Positions 1 through 10,868 of a DNA stretch of 64,000 nucleotides are shown here, piece after piece. The stretch covers positions 1-64,000 of the forward strand of contig JAYKXP010000200.1 in NCBI GenBank assembly GCA_037176845.1, in the 5' to 3' direction. A program made the position numbers and the translations under genes. The stretch comes from Paramarasmius palmivorus. Taxonomy: Eukaryota; Basidiomycota; Agaricomycetes; Agaricales; Marasmiaceae. Position 1 is the first letter of the stretch. Each line of letters starts with the position of its first letter. The notes under the pieces are model-generated. The model made no database searches, was not told where the DNA came from, and saw only the letters and a program-made list of their open reading frames with translations.

Positions 1-956
1 AATGGAAATCATAGGGCCAGAGGAGCAGAGGGTAAGGTCGCCGCGTTGACATATCCTGGGAGCTGAACCCTTTATCGTACACACTAAATGCCTCTCGGGG
101 TCTTGGGCACTATGGTACGGGTTCACCCAATGCCTTCTGTTAGAAAAGGTCATCGTCAGTATATGAACAATATAGAATGAAATAGGAATAGCACGAAGAA
201 AATGAGCTGTTCATTGGCGTAGCGTCGCGCAGTTTGATGTTGGCCATCTTGATGATAGCCTACGCCCCTCTTCGGAAATATGCTCGCAAGCTTTGGTTAC
301 ACCACTCCGAGCGATTTTTCCAAGGCACCAGGGGCGGGGGGGACGATTCGTTTTTGGCAGACATATCAGCGAAGAGTGAATAAACTAGGATGACTAGGTT
401 GCGAACGCAGAAAAGACGTGATGAGAATAGGTGATGGGTCTTGGGTTTTCTGAGGATGCTTTTATAGGGTCCTCTGGAGAGCCAAGGGTCACGCGCTGGG
501 CAAGAAAAATCTTAACTGAGCCAAGGTATGGTCCGTTGGTGCGGTATGAATTTTGGTGGCTAGCGATATTTCCGGATGGTTGCAGGATGATGCCACCTGG
601 TGTAGTGCGGGCTGAAACTTTTCCGCGAGGCACTGTCAAGGGGACTTGACAATTCTTTTGGCTTGGGGGTGAGATGCTTAGTGGTAAACCGAAAAATCCG
701 AATATTTTCAAATATTTTCAACCCTTAGAACTCATCAAGATCCATCCGAGCGGAATATGAACGGAAGAAAAGAATAAAAAGTCTCGAGCAGAGTCGAAAA
801 GCACATAGGACAATCCATATGATGGTACTAGTGCATAAACTACACAACGCTAGGGCCATATGAAAGAACTAGAGAAAGACATATGAAAGATAGGACAACG
901 GCAGAAAAATGACAGGGGTTAGAAGGTAACTAGGAAATATAATTGCAAACAGTTAC
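1..956. other. No gene recognised
   Basis: The open frames here are short, lack recognisable motifs and overlap one another on opposite strands. CATATGA occurs at about 816, 858 and 879, the beginning of the CATATG-rich tract that continues into the next gene. I see no repeat or RNA gene before position 957. Confidence 0.4.
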
Positions 957-1050
957 GCCTCTGTAGCTTAATGGTTAAAAGCACCTAATACATCGGCCGA
1001 GGTCTATCTTTTCGGGTGGAAGACCTGGGTTTCGACTCCCAGCAAAGGCA
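957..1050 (+). tRNA. tRNA-like Pol III unit, possibly a pseudogene; anticodon unresolved
   Basis: The segment begins GCCTCTG and ends CAAAGGC plus A, giving a 7-bp acceptor stem with one mismatch. TAGCTTAATGG fits the internal A box perfectly, and GCTT/AAGC can form a 4-bp D stem. The B-box region reads GGTTTCGACTCC, the consensus with one extra T. An extra hairpin (AGGTCT pairing with AGACCT) lies before the T arm, so at 94 nt this is either a class II-like tRNA or one with an insertion. A T5 run at about 1068-1072 could terminate Pol III. The anticodon stem does not fold cleanly and I do not assign an amino acid. It could be a decayed tRNA, a mitochondrial-type tRNA copy or the head of a SINE. 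Confidence 0.45.
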
Positions 1051-1356
1051 TACAAACCTTTCTCAACTTTTTGAAGTTCGTTCCCCGAGTGAGCAAAGGA
1101 GATGTGTATGTCAGTTCGAGTACTTGAAAGGATACCTTTACTAGCGCACGGAGTTGCATCAGAAAGGTCTATAGTAGTTCTACAATCATGAATATATGGA
1201 GACGAGAGGAGAATGAGATCATTATGAGCTTATATGAGTAGATAAGTCCTCGAGTAGAATCCCAATCCACGACATATGGGCTCAAAATCAACTCTCCTCG
1301 AATTATAGATCTCAAATCAGAATGTGTTTAAGTATCACTCGGGCTTAGAGGTCACA

Positions 1357-4175
1357 CTAGGAGATATACCAAGAAGTAATATTATTGATTTTGTGTCTAG
1401 AAGACACGATTACAAGATTTGTTCGACCTAGTACTTGACTGTGTGTATAGGGGGCGAGAAGATAGTATACACTATTTGTTGCCCATGCGGGTGCGCGCGC
1501 ATACAGAAAAATAGTCCCGTGAAAAAAGAAAAATGACAAAAGGCAAAGAATGGCCAATACTCTGAATCCGCGTTCAGTGAAGCTGACTGCTCGCGAGGGG
1601 ACTTTGTCCTTGATCGCGTCTCCCGAGGAAGCTGCCACCGACTTTCTCGACGACCATAGGGCTTTTGATCCAGCAACCTTCTTCTCGACTTTGGAATCCT
1701 TGATGTGGCTGGTAGAGGCCGGAACGTCCAAAATAGAACGAGGAGAAGTGGTCTTGACCATGGAACCCAACTACAGAAAAAGAAAGAAAAAGTTATTAGA
1801 CGTCATATGAATGAAGAGAAAATCATTAGGCTTGTAGGAGATCCTTGGACTTGGAGTCTGAGATTCAACGGGGGGGGGAACCAGGAGCGTCCTCGGAAGT
1901 GGTCTTGTCCTATATGTCCAAGTCAGTTTGTCATATGAAGTTTGTGAATATAAGAAAAACGTACCTTGATCACATACTCGGGCCCGACCCGTGCTTCCAA
2001 CCACTTGGCCAAGTCGACAGGTGGATAGGCCGACTCTGCACGGGAAACCACTTGCTGATAGGCTAGTGGGAAGAGTCAGTAGTGTGGGGTATAGAATATA
2101 TGAATAACTTACTCGCGAGGATCTTGCCCGAGGACTTCTCGATGATGGAAATATCCTTGCCATCGAACCTAAATCCGGCAGCAGTAACGTCGAACGATGA
2201 ATGCGGGATCTTGAGGGCGGTGAGAAGGATGAGCAGTCGCTCGTGAGTAAGGGCCTCGAGGTCAGGATGCAAAAGTCGCAGCAAGGCGCATATGACTCGT
2301 GGGTCGCGAGTGGAACGTTGAAGTATCAAACGTTGACGCTCGAGAATGCGGTTGAGGCGCAGTGCTTGCTGACGAGCTTGAAACTCGATATTCAAGGCAC
2401 TCTGGAGAGAGCCCAGAGTACCCAAGATACCCTCGAGTTGGAAGGCCAGTCCTAGAAAAAGTGGCATATGAGTTAGAATAAACAAATAGAAAAGTCATAT
2501 GAGAATTACCATTGTGACCCTGCAGTCCTAGGTCGAATTGTTCATCATGAGCACTCAGACATTCCTCCAGGGACTGGGTGAAAGAACACTTTTGGTTAGT
2601 GCCCTTGCACCCAGTGCACCCAGCATGTCCATCGGGGCGAGGAGAACATCTGAGTCCTTTCTGAATGCAACGATCGCAACCCTGAGTATAGAAATTGGGC
2701 TCAGGTGCAATCGTAGAAGCCTCGACGACGGAGTCGTAAGTGAGCTGCACGTTACACTGAAGGTAGACGTGTCCACCAGCTGTGGAAAGCTCCTCGTTGA
2801 CGAAACCGTCGTCCTCGTCATTGTGAAGAGGGGCAGGAGGTTGATAGGCGGTCCGCTCGCCAGATTTCGAAATCTGGAAACGAGACACAATCAGTCATAT
2901 GAAAAGAGAAAAGAACAAAACACTTACGCTAGTGCCTCCTATGACTCGTTCGGACACCCGAGTGAAAGCAGGAGGGAGCCGCTAAGACATAGAATAATAA
3001 GCATATGAACAAGGGATAAAAAGAAGGCACGTACTGGTTCTCGCATATCGGGGACGGGTGCGCGCTCGGACTCCTTGGCTTTGTCCTTACCCCTAGCCCT
3101 AGGAGCACTAGTGGCCTTCTCCTTACCTTTGGGCTTGTTGGGAACAGCCTCCTTCTTTTGAACGCGCACCGACACCGTCGCATCCGCACGAGGAGTGCGT
3201 TTGGGCTGAGAAGGAGCCTAGAAAATAAAATTAGAACGATCATATGAAAGAACAATGATGAATGACTTACCGCGAGCGAGAGGGACTTCTTGCCCTCAGC
3301 AGCGATATGGGCATTCTCGCCCTCGTACGCCTCGTACCACTGCCCACCATAGATCTGGGCATTCCTATTGTCGGGATCTTCACTATGGTCACTGTCATCA
3401 CTAGAAGAGTCCTCGTCTTGATCGGTCTTCGGACGCTTGAACGATTTGACGTCGGAGTCCGAGTTATCGAGGTTGGACTTGTATCCTTTTCGTTTGGGAA
3501 CTCGGGAGGAAGAAGCTACTGGAGGAGGTGTCTTGGGGAGAGGCGCCACTGGTGGTGGAAGCGGATAGCGGAAATCAAAATCCTAGACATACAAACGAAT
3601 ATTAGAAAAGAAATAATCAAAGCAAAACCTTCATATGATGCACCTCGTATTTCTTGACGAGGTCCTCGACTTCATCCTCTGGAGGGAGCCAACCAACGGT
3701 GGCTTTGGCTTTGATGACTTTCCCTTGTAAGGCTGTATGGGCCAGGCGGTAGATCTGGAGCATCACGCCATGGTACGCCTTTGGGATCTCGAATCCTCGA
3801 GCATCGTCGGTGCATAGCTTATGGTTACTCATGTAGGAGAGTGGTGAGTCATATGATTCAGAAATATTAATGTAACTCAACTGTGCTCTACGCGTGTTGA
3901 CCTTTCTGAGCTACAAAACGCTTGGCAAACTGCCTGGGCGAAGGGAATACCTCTGCCTTGCGATCGAGACAGCGTCGTAGTACATGTGAAAGGCGGTGAT
4001 GATGAGGAACGACCTCGCGCTCATACATCCTAGTGACTGCCGCGGGGTGTAGATTTTCTTCGGTGTGAATAGTTCGGGAAGTGCTAGGAGGAGGTGGCCT
4101 AGCATGCTTGGCTTAGAATGCCACTGGCTCTGGAGGTGCGAATGGATTTTGAACGGGCATTTGAGGATCTAGAAA
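1357..4175 (-). pseudogene. Many-intron Zn2Cys6-like zinc-cluster protein, degenerate
   Basis: About ten exons can be followed from roughly 4175 down to about 1360. In order they encode a basic N-terminal part, a conserved block around 3650-3880, a Ser/Lys-rich linker with NLS-like clusters (3290-3560), and a cysteine module near 2560-2720. The module reads CDRCIQKGLRC ... CTGCKGTNQKC, two C-x2-C-x6-C units as in fungal binuclear zinc clusters. A helical Leu/Arg-rich region follows (2110-2450), then a Ser/Lys-rich tail. Introns are canonical, for example donor GTACGT near 1972 and GTAAGT near 2926. There is an in-frame TAA near 4113 and a run of nine G at about 1868 that breaks the frame, so this copy looks dead. 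Such zinc-cluster proteins are expanded in mushrooms and are taken as DNA-binding, but the role is not established. Exon ends at both extremities are uncertain. Confidence 0.5.
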
Positions 4176-4700
4176 TAATAAATTTAGAAAGAGATCACAA
4201 CGAGTAAAATAGGACGGACAAACCTACTAGAAAGGTCCTCGCTTATGGACGATGATGGTGGGGGAAAGAAAGAAGGATTTTGGACTTGGTTCAACTTTGT
4301 GAAAAGTATATATCACATTCCGAGAATCCTGCTTATATTCGATCACATCACGGAAGCTGAGTCATGAAACCGGTAGTCACCGGCAGAAGTTCGATGACCT
4401 CTTGGAATAGCTATACATGGCGTTCTCCTATAAAGAAAAAGTCTAGGACATCGAAATAGTCGAGGGATTACTAGCTTTGGCGCGATGGGATCGCTTCGAG
4501 GTCTAGTTATATCATAAGGATCAAAATTGAAGATAGATTGACGCGACTCGAGGAGGTTTGATAACGCTCCCTGGCATCAATGATGATCGGACATAACGCG
4601 GACAGTAAAACTGACCGCAGCGATCTTGAATACACCAGAAAGAGGTTCATATGAACTTATTCAGACTGAGGACGGTCTAGATCTCTTTTGGTTATGGGGG
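4176..4700. other. No gene recognised between zinc-cluster gene and solo LTR
   Basis: This is AT-moderate, stop-rich sequence with one CATATGA (about 4649). An acceptor-like TTTATTATTTCTAG just to the left on the minus strand suggests the first exon(s) of the zinc-cluster gene may extend into it, but no reliable coding exon is visible. Confidence 0.35.
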
Positions 4701-4705
4701 AGCTG

Positions 4706-6526
4706 TGAGGGTACCAGAGAACGAAATCGCTGAAAAAACAGTCATTTGACACCAATTGTTGTTTTCATGAATCGCACTAGTACATACTTTGTACTAAGTA
4801 TTATATGGAACTTGGTATGCAACTACTAAGAAACCTAGTAGTGCGCATATGACGAGGAATAGATAGGCATGCACTGCGTAGTGAAACACTAGCTGCGCGC
4901 GCATAGACATTGATGTCGTCGTTAGACCTATATGATTGCGCTAGGATATGCGTCGAAAACCTGTAGACGTATCTATACTCTATTACCAGGCTGGAAACCT
5001 TACGAGGACATGCTACTGTACATGGTAGACTTCCTAGTAGGTATATGGGCATCTACACTATACTCGCGCTATGGGCATATGAGATGGGATAGTGAACGAG
5101 GACCAACTACCACAGCGTAGAAGGACCCTTAGGGGTACGGCTCAGAGCTATATACCAAATACTGGTAGAAGCTGGAGGTGTGAGTCACCTTTGAGAGCAG
5201 AGTTTCCAGGATTTTAGAAATGTCCGAGTAACCGGGGTCATCGATATGAGGTCATATGGGGCTTAAACAGCTTTCACATATCGATCGGAATATCCTCGAG
5301 CTTTTGAGTTGGGACTCTACTGATAGTACAGACACTAGCAAGGGACATTAGTCCTATGACAAGGAAACAGATAGGAATTCTGTGCAGGACTGTCCTAGGA
5401 CATAGAAAATATAATATAGAACTACCAGGGCGCAGAGCCTACTTCCTCGGATACGAATCCGAAGCGTTTCGGTCGAGATCGGGACTCCTAGCAAGTTCCG
5501 AGCGGAATAAACTATTGTTTCCTAGCACCGATATCTGAAACGCACCATGTGGAAACAGCGCCTCCGCGCGCCACTTCCTAGCAACCAAAAAGTAATATGA
5601 CTCGCAGTCCTGCAAAATAATGTCGAATTCCGACCAATATATAGCCAAACCTTCCTTTTCTGGTAGATACTTACTTCATATGGACAGAATCCTCTCCTCG
5701 TTCTCATTTCTTGCATAGTTACTATTACTTTATTGTGTCCACTTTCACTTATATGTAAAATATGTACGCTCACGGGTATATAAGCAGCAGGGTTTCCCCT
5801 AGGAAGCTCTCAAGCAATTACCCTGCTATATACGTAGCCCTAGTGCACCAATAGCAGAGTTCTTGTCTTCTATCGTTGACCATAGAGGCGATGTGTGCAT
5901 AGAAAATAACTTAGAAAATAAAACCTTGAAAAGCCCTTCTCTATATTGAACTAGAGTTGTGAAATTAAGAACTTTGAGATACCCATAGGACAGAGCTAGT
6001 TCATCTAGACTCTTTGGATAGGATTGATTGTTTCAGGACTAGTGTGGAGCCCCACTAGATCCCTTTTCACTTGGTGTGGAGCCCCACCAGTGATCGTTAA
6101 AGCTTAGTGTGGAGCCCCACTAGCTTATAGGTGGCCTGGTTGTCGTGCTAGTTCGACTAGTGTAACCAGTGCCTTTGGTTGTCGTGCTAGTTCGACTAGT
6201 GTAACCATAGCCTTCATAGGAACAATAGGTCTTTACCCTTGTTGGTTCGATAGGTTATTTTGTGTCATAGGAACATATAGGAATAGTTATAGATAGGTTT
6301 ATAGGTTGGCTCGCGTTGTCTTGATCATATCGAGACTATATTATCATATTACATTGTTTCATTCATCGCTCGTACATTTCCCTTGTGTCCTAGTGATTTG
6401 TAGACGTTCAACTAGTGTGCTAGTTGATTTCTTGTGTCGATTGTACGGATCCTTTGACAACGTCGAACCCTGCTCGCACAACTTGGCATATTATTTCGCT
6501 CGTTCGCAAGCATTTTATAAGCCTCA
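4706..6526 (+). mobile_element. Solo LTR, copy 1 (about 1.8 kb), flanked by AGCTG target duplications
   Basis: The element begins TGAGGGTACC and ends AAGCCTCA (TG...CA). A 5-bp direct repeat, AGCTG, lies at 4701-4705 and 6527-6531. It has no supportable coding gene. A nearly identical inverted copy is at 50262-52066, which fixes the ends. Near its right end it holds three copies of a GTGTGGAGCCCCAC motif (about 6040-6120) and two copies of a TTGTCGTGCTAGTTCGACTAG block (about 6138-6207). An LTR this long suggests a large retrotransposon. The internal region is absent, as after LTR-LTR recombination. It interrupts a gag-only Copia fragment whose remainder starts at 6532. Confidence 0.7.
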
Positions 6527-6531
6527 AGCTG

Positions 6532-7748
6532 TATAGCCTTCTTGATGGCGTTGTTGAGAATCCATTCAATCTTCTCTGCATATGATGGCTTTGCTATCAA
6601 TCGGGTTCTGTAGATCGACCATTGTGGCCATGGTGGTGTGCATTTCCACGGCCATGTATGCTGTTTCCTCGGATTTCTCTTCAGTTTCTTTGGTGTTTCC
6701 GAATTCTTCATCGTAAAAACATTCTTTTGGTGGATTATACTGTTCCACTGCTCGGATTTCCCTGGCTAACCATGTGCCTTCTTCCCATATTTCTTCTTCC
6801 ATGGCTTTAACAGCACTTTCCTTGGTACTGCTTGCCTTCTCTTTTCCTTTACGCCATGATTGGCTATCTTTAGCTTGCTTGGACTTCTCTTTATCCTTGG
6901 AATCATCATCCGATTTCCTGGATTTCGGCTTTGTACCACATTTTGCGGCGATATGTCCTTTTCCTTGGCATCTGAAACATGTGATTTCTTTGCGATCTCT
7001 ATCTCCGCCCTGACGATCATTAAATCTCCGGCCTCTTCCTCGGTTATTAAATCCTCGGCCGCTATTATTGGAATGATCTCGGGAATAATTGGCTTCCTCT
7101 TTCCTGACTTTGCCTCGGCGCATTGCCTGTCCGTTTGCTTCAGCTCGAATAGCAGCAATCAGCTTGTCAACAGTTAAATCCTTGTTTGATTCACTGTATA
7201 CAGTCATGACAGCTGTGATTGTTGAATTCAATGATTGGGGAACTGATGCAATTAATGCATTCTTGAACTGATCATCCGAAATAGTGATGTTTCGTGATGT
7301 GAGTTCATTTCGGATATTGAGGAGTTCATCAATATGTTCATTGACTTTGCCAACGTCGTTGCAAGATAGATTGTATAGCTTGCGTTCCAGGTGTGCTTCT
7401 GTCAAAGGATTCTTTGTGTCGTAATCCTTCTTTAATCCTGTCCATAATGCTTGTGATGACTTCGCATTTCGATATCTTCTAAGTATGGTGTCCGGCAATT
7501 TCCCAACAATTGCGTTCATAAGATCGGCATCTGTGTCTCCTTCTTCTGCAGTAGTCAGGTACTTCCCATACCCTATTGACTTTGCTGCAAGTTCTACACG
7601 CATTGCCCACATGCCCCAGTTTGAACCATCGTCTTTTAACTTGGTACAGTCATTAAATGCTTTGACTGCTTTAGACATGTTGTCTTCTTCTTCGTCTGAA
7701 TCCAATGATTCTTCCTTTGGTGGTCTCTTGGGAGATGGTGTTCTCGGT
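6532..7748 (-). mobile_element. Gag-only Copia element, fragment A
   Basis: This is a truncated relative of the complete elements at 39743-42987 and 45862-49136. It has lost both LTRs. Homology stops at about 7748, where unrelated exon sequence begins, and at 6532, where the solo LTR is inserted. Only the middle of the gag gene remains. Confidence 0.75.
6566..7705 (-). CDS. gag: Copia-type Gag (fragment A), CCHC zinc knuckle
   Basis: The 379-codon frame encodes a UBN2/Retrotran_gag-type nucleocapsid precursor. The N-terminal half has DGSNWGMWAMRVELAAKSIG, then a helical region and LTEAHLERKLYNLSCNDVG. A basic RG-rich stretch precedes the zinc knuckle CFRCQGKGHIAAKC (C-x2-C-x4-H-x4-C), and an acidic C-terminal tail follows. 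In Copia elements Gag builds the virus-like particle and binds the element RNA. The frame is open, but the start near 7705 is internal: in complete copies an acidic N-terminal extension precedes it. The first half is closest to copy C and the second half to copy B (see findings). Confidence 0.75.
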   Translation of the reverse strand: MDSDEEEDNMSKAVKAFNDCTKLKDDGSNWGMWAMRVELAAKSIGYGKYLTTAEEGDTDADLMNAIVGKLPDTILRRYRNAKSSQALWTGLKKDYDTKNPLTEAHLERKLYNLSCNDVGKVNEHIDELLNIRNELTSRNITISDDQFKNALIASVPQSLNSTITAVMTVYSESNKDLTVDKLIAAIRAEANGQAMRRGKVRKEEANYSRDHSNNSGRGFNNRGRGRRFNDRQGGDRDRKEITCFRCQGKGHIAAKCGTKPKSRKSDDDSKDKEKSKQAKDSQSWRKGKEKASSTKESAVKAMEEEIWEEGTWLAREIRAVEQYNPPKECFYDEEFGNTKETEEKSEETAYMAVEMHTTMATMVDLQNPIDSKAIICRED

Positions 7749-7776
7749 TAGCTGATCTTCCTATTTTTAGGACCCT

Positions 7777-8094
7777 CCTCAGTCCCCCTCTTCAGGCGAG
7801 GAGTCTGAAGACGACCATCCAAGGGATCCTTATCCCTTGGTGCATTGGATTGTTCACACCGCTCAGCTCTTCCTCGGTCCCGACAGGGAATGGACCTGCC
7901 CCTTGCCTACATGTGGACACATTGTTCGCATCGACCAAGTCCACCGAATTCGATGCGGTAGGAAACGTCGCCTCCCCTATGCATTCACCTGCGACTGCAA
8001 CGACTATTCCGGGCTTCTGGCGGAAGACCACCTCGTGGGGCACGTCAAGCAGCTCGAAGAGCAGCTTGCCTCTCAGAGTCGTCGACGCCGCTAA
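7777..8094 (+). CDS. 3' exon of an unrecognised cysteine-rich protein, 5' part lost
   Basis: An acceptor-like TTCCTATTTTTAG precedes an open exon at about 7777 that encodes roughly 105 residues. They start with an acidic Ser/Glu stretch and contain WTCPLPTCGHIVRIDQ and YAFTCDCNDYSG, a C-x4-C plus C-x-C arrangement that could bind zinc. The tail is a short coiled-coil-prone VKQLEEQLASQSRRRR. Upstream coding sequence is missing because the Copia fragment abuts at 7748. I do not recognise the family. It may be a remnant of a transposon-associated zinc protein. Confidence 0.4.
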   Translation, partial: PQSPSSGEESEDDHPRDPYPLVHWIVHTAQLFLGPDREWTCPLPTCGHIVRIDQVHRIRCGRKRRLPYAFTCDCNDYSGLLAEDHLVGHVKQLEEQLASQSRRRR

Positions 8095-8871
8095 GGTGAG
8101 AATCAATAATTTCAATTTCCGAAACAGTTCTAATCGAGGTTTTACTATATAACAACCACACTTAGAATAACTTTGGATTTAGATAGTGTATGGAAAAGTG
8201 TTTATGTATCCCGTTGTTGGCCGTATGTACTGTGAATGCTATCCTCGTTTTGTCGGAACGGCAGCCGCTACTCTGTTCCTCTGATATCAGATCGGATACG
8301 ATAAGGCGCACCTTACTCTGGCGTGATCGTTGAATTTGGAATTTGGAATCCGGAGCAGGTATTTGCCCTGAATCACAGGTATGTATGATAAAGTAGTGTG
8401 GACTTCTTACCCATCCATACCAGCTGCATACAGGGAAACCTGACCTATCTTGACAAAGCCAGCAGAAAAGTCTGGAGAAAAGTCCGGAGCACACCCTCAG
8501 CATGGGCGCATCCTCTGAGTCAAGATACCTATGACATTTTGATGGTCAGTATCCATCCGGATTTTCAAATACCTTGATACCCATTTGTTCTGCCTAGCCT
8601 CACGCCGCCGAATCCAAACAAACCATTAATTTTCCTACCTACAGTGCTCTATGTTCCTCTAAACTTCATGATTAGGCACCTATATCAAGGGACTGATTTT
8701 ATGGTGTTTGGTGGCGTAAAGACATTCATGGCAAAGCGTGGATTCCTTGACGATCTTACCTTTACGATACCGTTACTTGGCAACTCTCGGCTCCAATAGT
8801 CAAATCCGATGGAATCTTCTTACTTGCAAGACGCGCCGAATTGATTATTCCAACGTCTTACCACATCCATC
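8095..8871. other. No gene recognised
   Basis: This stretch has stops in all frames with only short overlapping ORFs. It may hold the promoter of the small gene at 8872. No repeat or RNA gene is seen. Confidence 0.4.
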
Positions 8872-9381
8872 ATGTCCTCTCCCTCTCCCCAACCAGAAAG
8901 CCTGCCGTCGCCGTCCTCGGACACCAAAGACACCAAACCGAAGAAGAAAAGATTATTCGCATGGTGGGAAGACGAGGAAGATTTCCCATTGGAAACCTTG
9001 CAATTTATGGTGGCGTGTAAGTTCTTGAAAGCACTTCAATTCCACATAGCTTATTTCACCGACGCAGTGGACTGGCGAATTCCCCCGCCGTTTTGGCCTC
9101 CTCCTCCCGACAATGGACCCGCACCTTTCAGTGTTCATCGTCAACGCCCCTCCAACAAGGTGATGGCACGACTACGCGCTGGTCGTCCAGAGAAGGAAAT
9201 TGAACGCGACGAGGCTATTGCAGAGGAGTTGAAGAGGCGCGAGTTGCTGCGAGAAGCGAGAGAGGAGAGAAAGATTTTGGCAAGCATTAAGCGAGAGATA
9301 GAGCAGGAGATCAAGGAAGAGGATAAATCGAGTGAAGACGGACAGATAGGAAGTAGTGGCAGGAAGAAGCCTCGCGTGTAA
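8872..9381 (+). CDS. Small charged coiled-coil protein of unknown function
   Basis: The ATG at 8872 opens a 169-codon frame. An apparent 51-nt intron (GTAAGTTCTTG... to ...CGACGCAG, about 9018-9068) lies inside it. Being a multiple of three, splicing or retention leaves the frame open, so the spliced product would be about 152 residues. It has a Ser/Pro-rich N terminus and a Trp/Pro-rich patch (WRIPPPFWPPPP). The long Arg/Glu-rich helix (ERDEAIAEELKRRELL...) is likely a coiled coil, and the tail is basic. No known domain is recognised. Confidence 0.5.
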   Translation: MSSPSPQPESLPSPSSDTKDTKPKKKRLFAWWEDEEDFPLETLQFMVACKFLKALQFHIAYFTDAVDWRIPPPFWPPPPDNGPAPFSVHRQRPSNKVMARLRAGRPEKEIERDEAIAEELKRRELLREAREERKILASIKREIEQEIKEEDKSSEDGQIGSSGRKKPRV

Positions 9382-10711
9382 TACTGTAGAGTTGGCGGTA
9401 GCTTTGGACATACAAGTTCTATATTTCAATAAAGGACTGTCTTGTATTCTTCAATTGTATCTGTCTATTCAAAGCTTTGGAGAGAGATAGACGCTTCGAT
9501 TGAATGTCGCCTGTAGACGCCTGTAGACGCCAGTCCGAGATGCTAGCGCCTGGCTGAATATCACCTTAACGTTCAGCGCCTAAGAATAATTTCGCTCGAT
9601 ACTGGACCGTTACAGCGATAGGACGCGCAAAATAGGGTCCTATAGAGTGTATCAATGGTACATAATAAGAATAACTTGAATCCACAACAAAGGGGACAGC
9701 GGACAATGAGTATCGTGCAAGCTACATTAGAACAAAGTGCGTGTGGAGTAAGCTACAGTGAGGCTATTATAGGAAGCCTCTACTTCTCACACATGCCGCA
9801 AGACATTCCAACTAGAAACAAATATCATAGATCCAGCATGGGCATGGTGATTATGATCACCATGCCCATGGCATATAACATCGTACACAGGCGTGTACGA
9901 TGTTATATGAGGTTCGGCACATTGTACGAAGGTATAATTCACAAGCGAGAAAACTGATGAAGCACAACGTTCGTATTGATGACATGCTCTACAATCCATA
10001 TACATATATATATCGATGCTACTGGGAAGTCGCCTGTGTAAGCCCATACCAATAACGATCTGCCGATTCCTCGTCTTGGGCAAGTAATAGAGCAACATCT
10101 CCGCTACTGCTACTCCTGACGGCTTTCCATGCGGTTTTTCTTGAAATGAGATGAATTGAGACCGATGAACTAGACATTCATGCAACAAATCTACTCACAA
10201 TGTCGGAAATCTGGTTAGACCAGACGTCGATGCGACGTACAGGTGCCACTGGAGCTCGGAATCCTCACAGGAGCAAGCAGAGCTATTTTGGGAGCTCTGA
10301 GTGCCACTTGAGACACGGGCAGGTAGTGATGGGCGTAGTCGTAGTATTCTGGAAGTGGAATGCTGCGGGCTGGGTCTGGGATACAACGCTTTTATCTCGT
10401 ATTGGATCAGTCTGGCCTTCGCTTTCTGAGCAACTTCGTTGGCTTGGGCAGTAGCCCGCTCTGAAAGGACAGAAGTGTGACTGGAAGAGAGGTGGACTCA
10501 GTGACAATGTTCAGCCCAGTATGACTTTGCCTCAGACAAAGTTTCAAAACCGTTGAAATGGCAGGCTCGACGATCGACTGTTCCGCCAGGGAATTGTCGT
10601 GTGATGGCCCTGGATATTGAAAGGAGGTGTTAGGAATTAGATGGAACCGAGTTCACTTTAAACGCACCGTTTATCACGATATATACCCTCTCAGCTGATT
10701 CTGTAAAATTA
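9382..10711. other. Non-coding flank of the KDZ element, with paired hairpins
   Basis: Small ORFs here lack motifs and overlap on opposite strands. The notable content is the two perfect hairpins at 9837-9909 (separate entry) and a short duplication of CGCCTGTAGACGC near 9510-9530. The first terminal repeat of the transposon begins at about 10712. Confidence 0.45.
9837..9909. repeat. Two adjacent perfect hairpins
   Basis: The first has 15-bp arms at 9837-9851 and 9856-9870 (CATGGGCATGGTGAT and its complement) around TATG. The second has 17-bp arms at 9872-9888 and 9893-9909 (CATATAACATCGTACAC and its complement) around AGGC. One base separates them. Both are perfect over the stated arms. Confidence 0.9.
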
Positions 10712-10868
10712 TTGCAAAAGTAACCGACAGTTATCAGAACGACTTTTGTAATGCTACAGGACAACTAGCTTTGCAAAAGTAGCTGATAAGTGGTCAACTT
10801 TTGCAAAAGTTGTCCCAGTCAAAGTCGGAAATGATACTTTTGAAAAAGTTGGTACATTTACAAAAGTT
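10712..10868 (+). repeat. Left terminal inverted repeat of the KDZ transposon
   Basis: It matches the reverse complement of 24069-24228 almost base for base through ACCGACAGTTATCAGAACG, GTAATGCTACAGGACAACTA and AAGTGGTCAACTTTTGC, to about TACATTTACAAAAGT. It contains repeated TTTTGCAAAA-type half-palindromes at roughly 30-nt spacing, which are candidate transposase-binding sites. Confidence 0.9.

Noticed and set aside
2538..3657. Plus-strand frames of 131-156 codons over the zinc-cluster gene
   Set aside because: The minus strand shows the cysteine cluster and consistent introns; these are shadows.
790..5260. CATATG excess as restriction-site or vector artefact
   Set aside because: Flanking bases differ at each site and the sites follow intron positions, so cloning junctions are not a good explanation.
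9787..10188. 133-codon minus-strand frame
   Set aside because: It runs through both perfect hairpins and has no domain, no intron evidence and no neighbour support.
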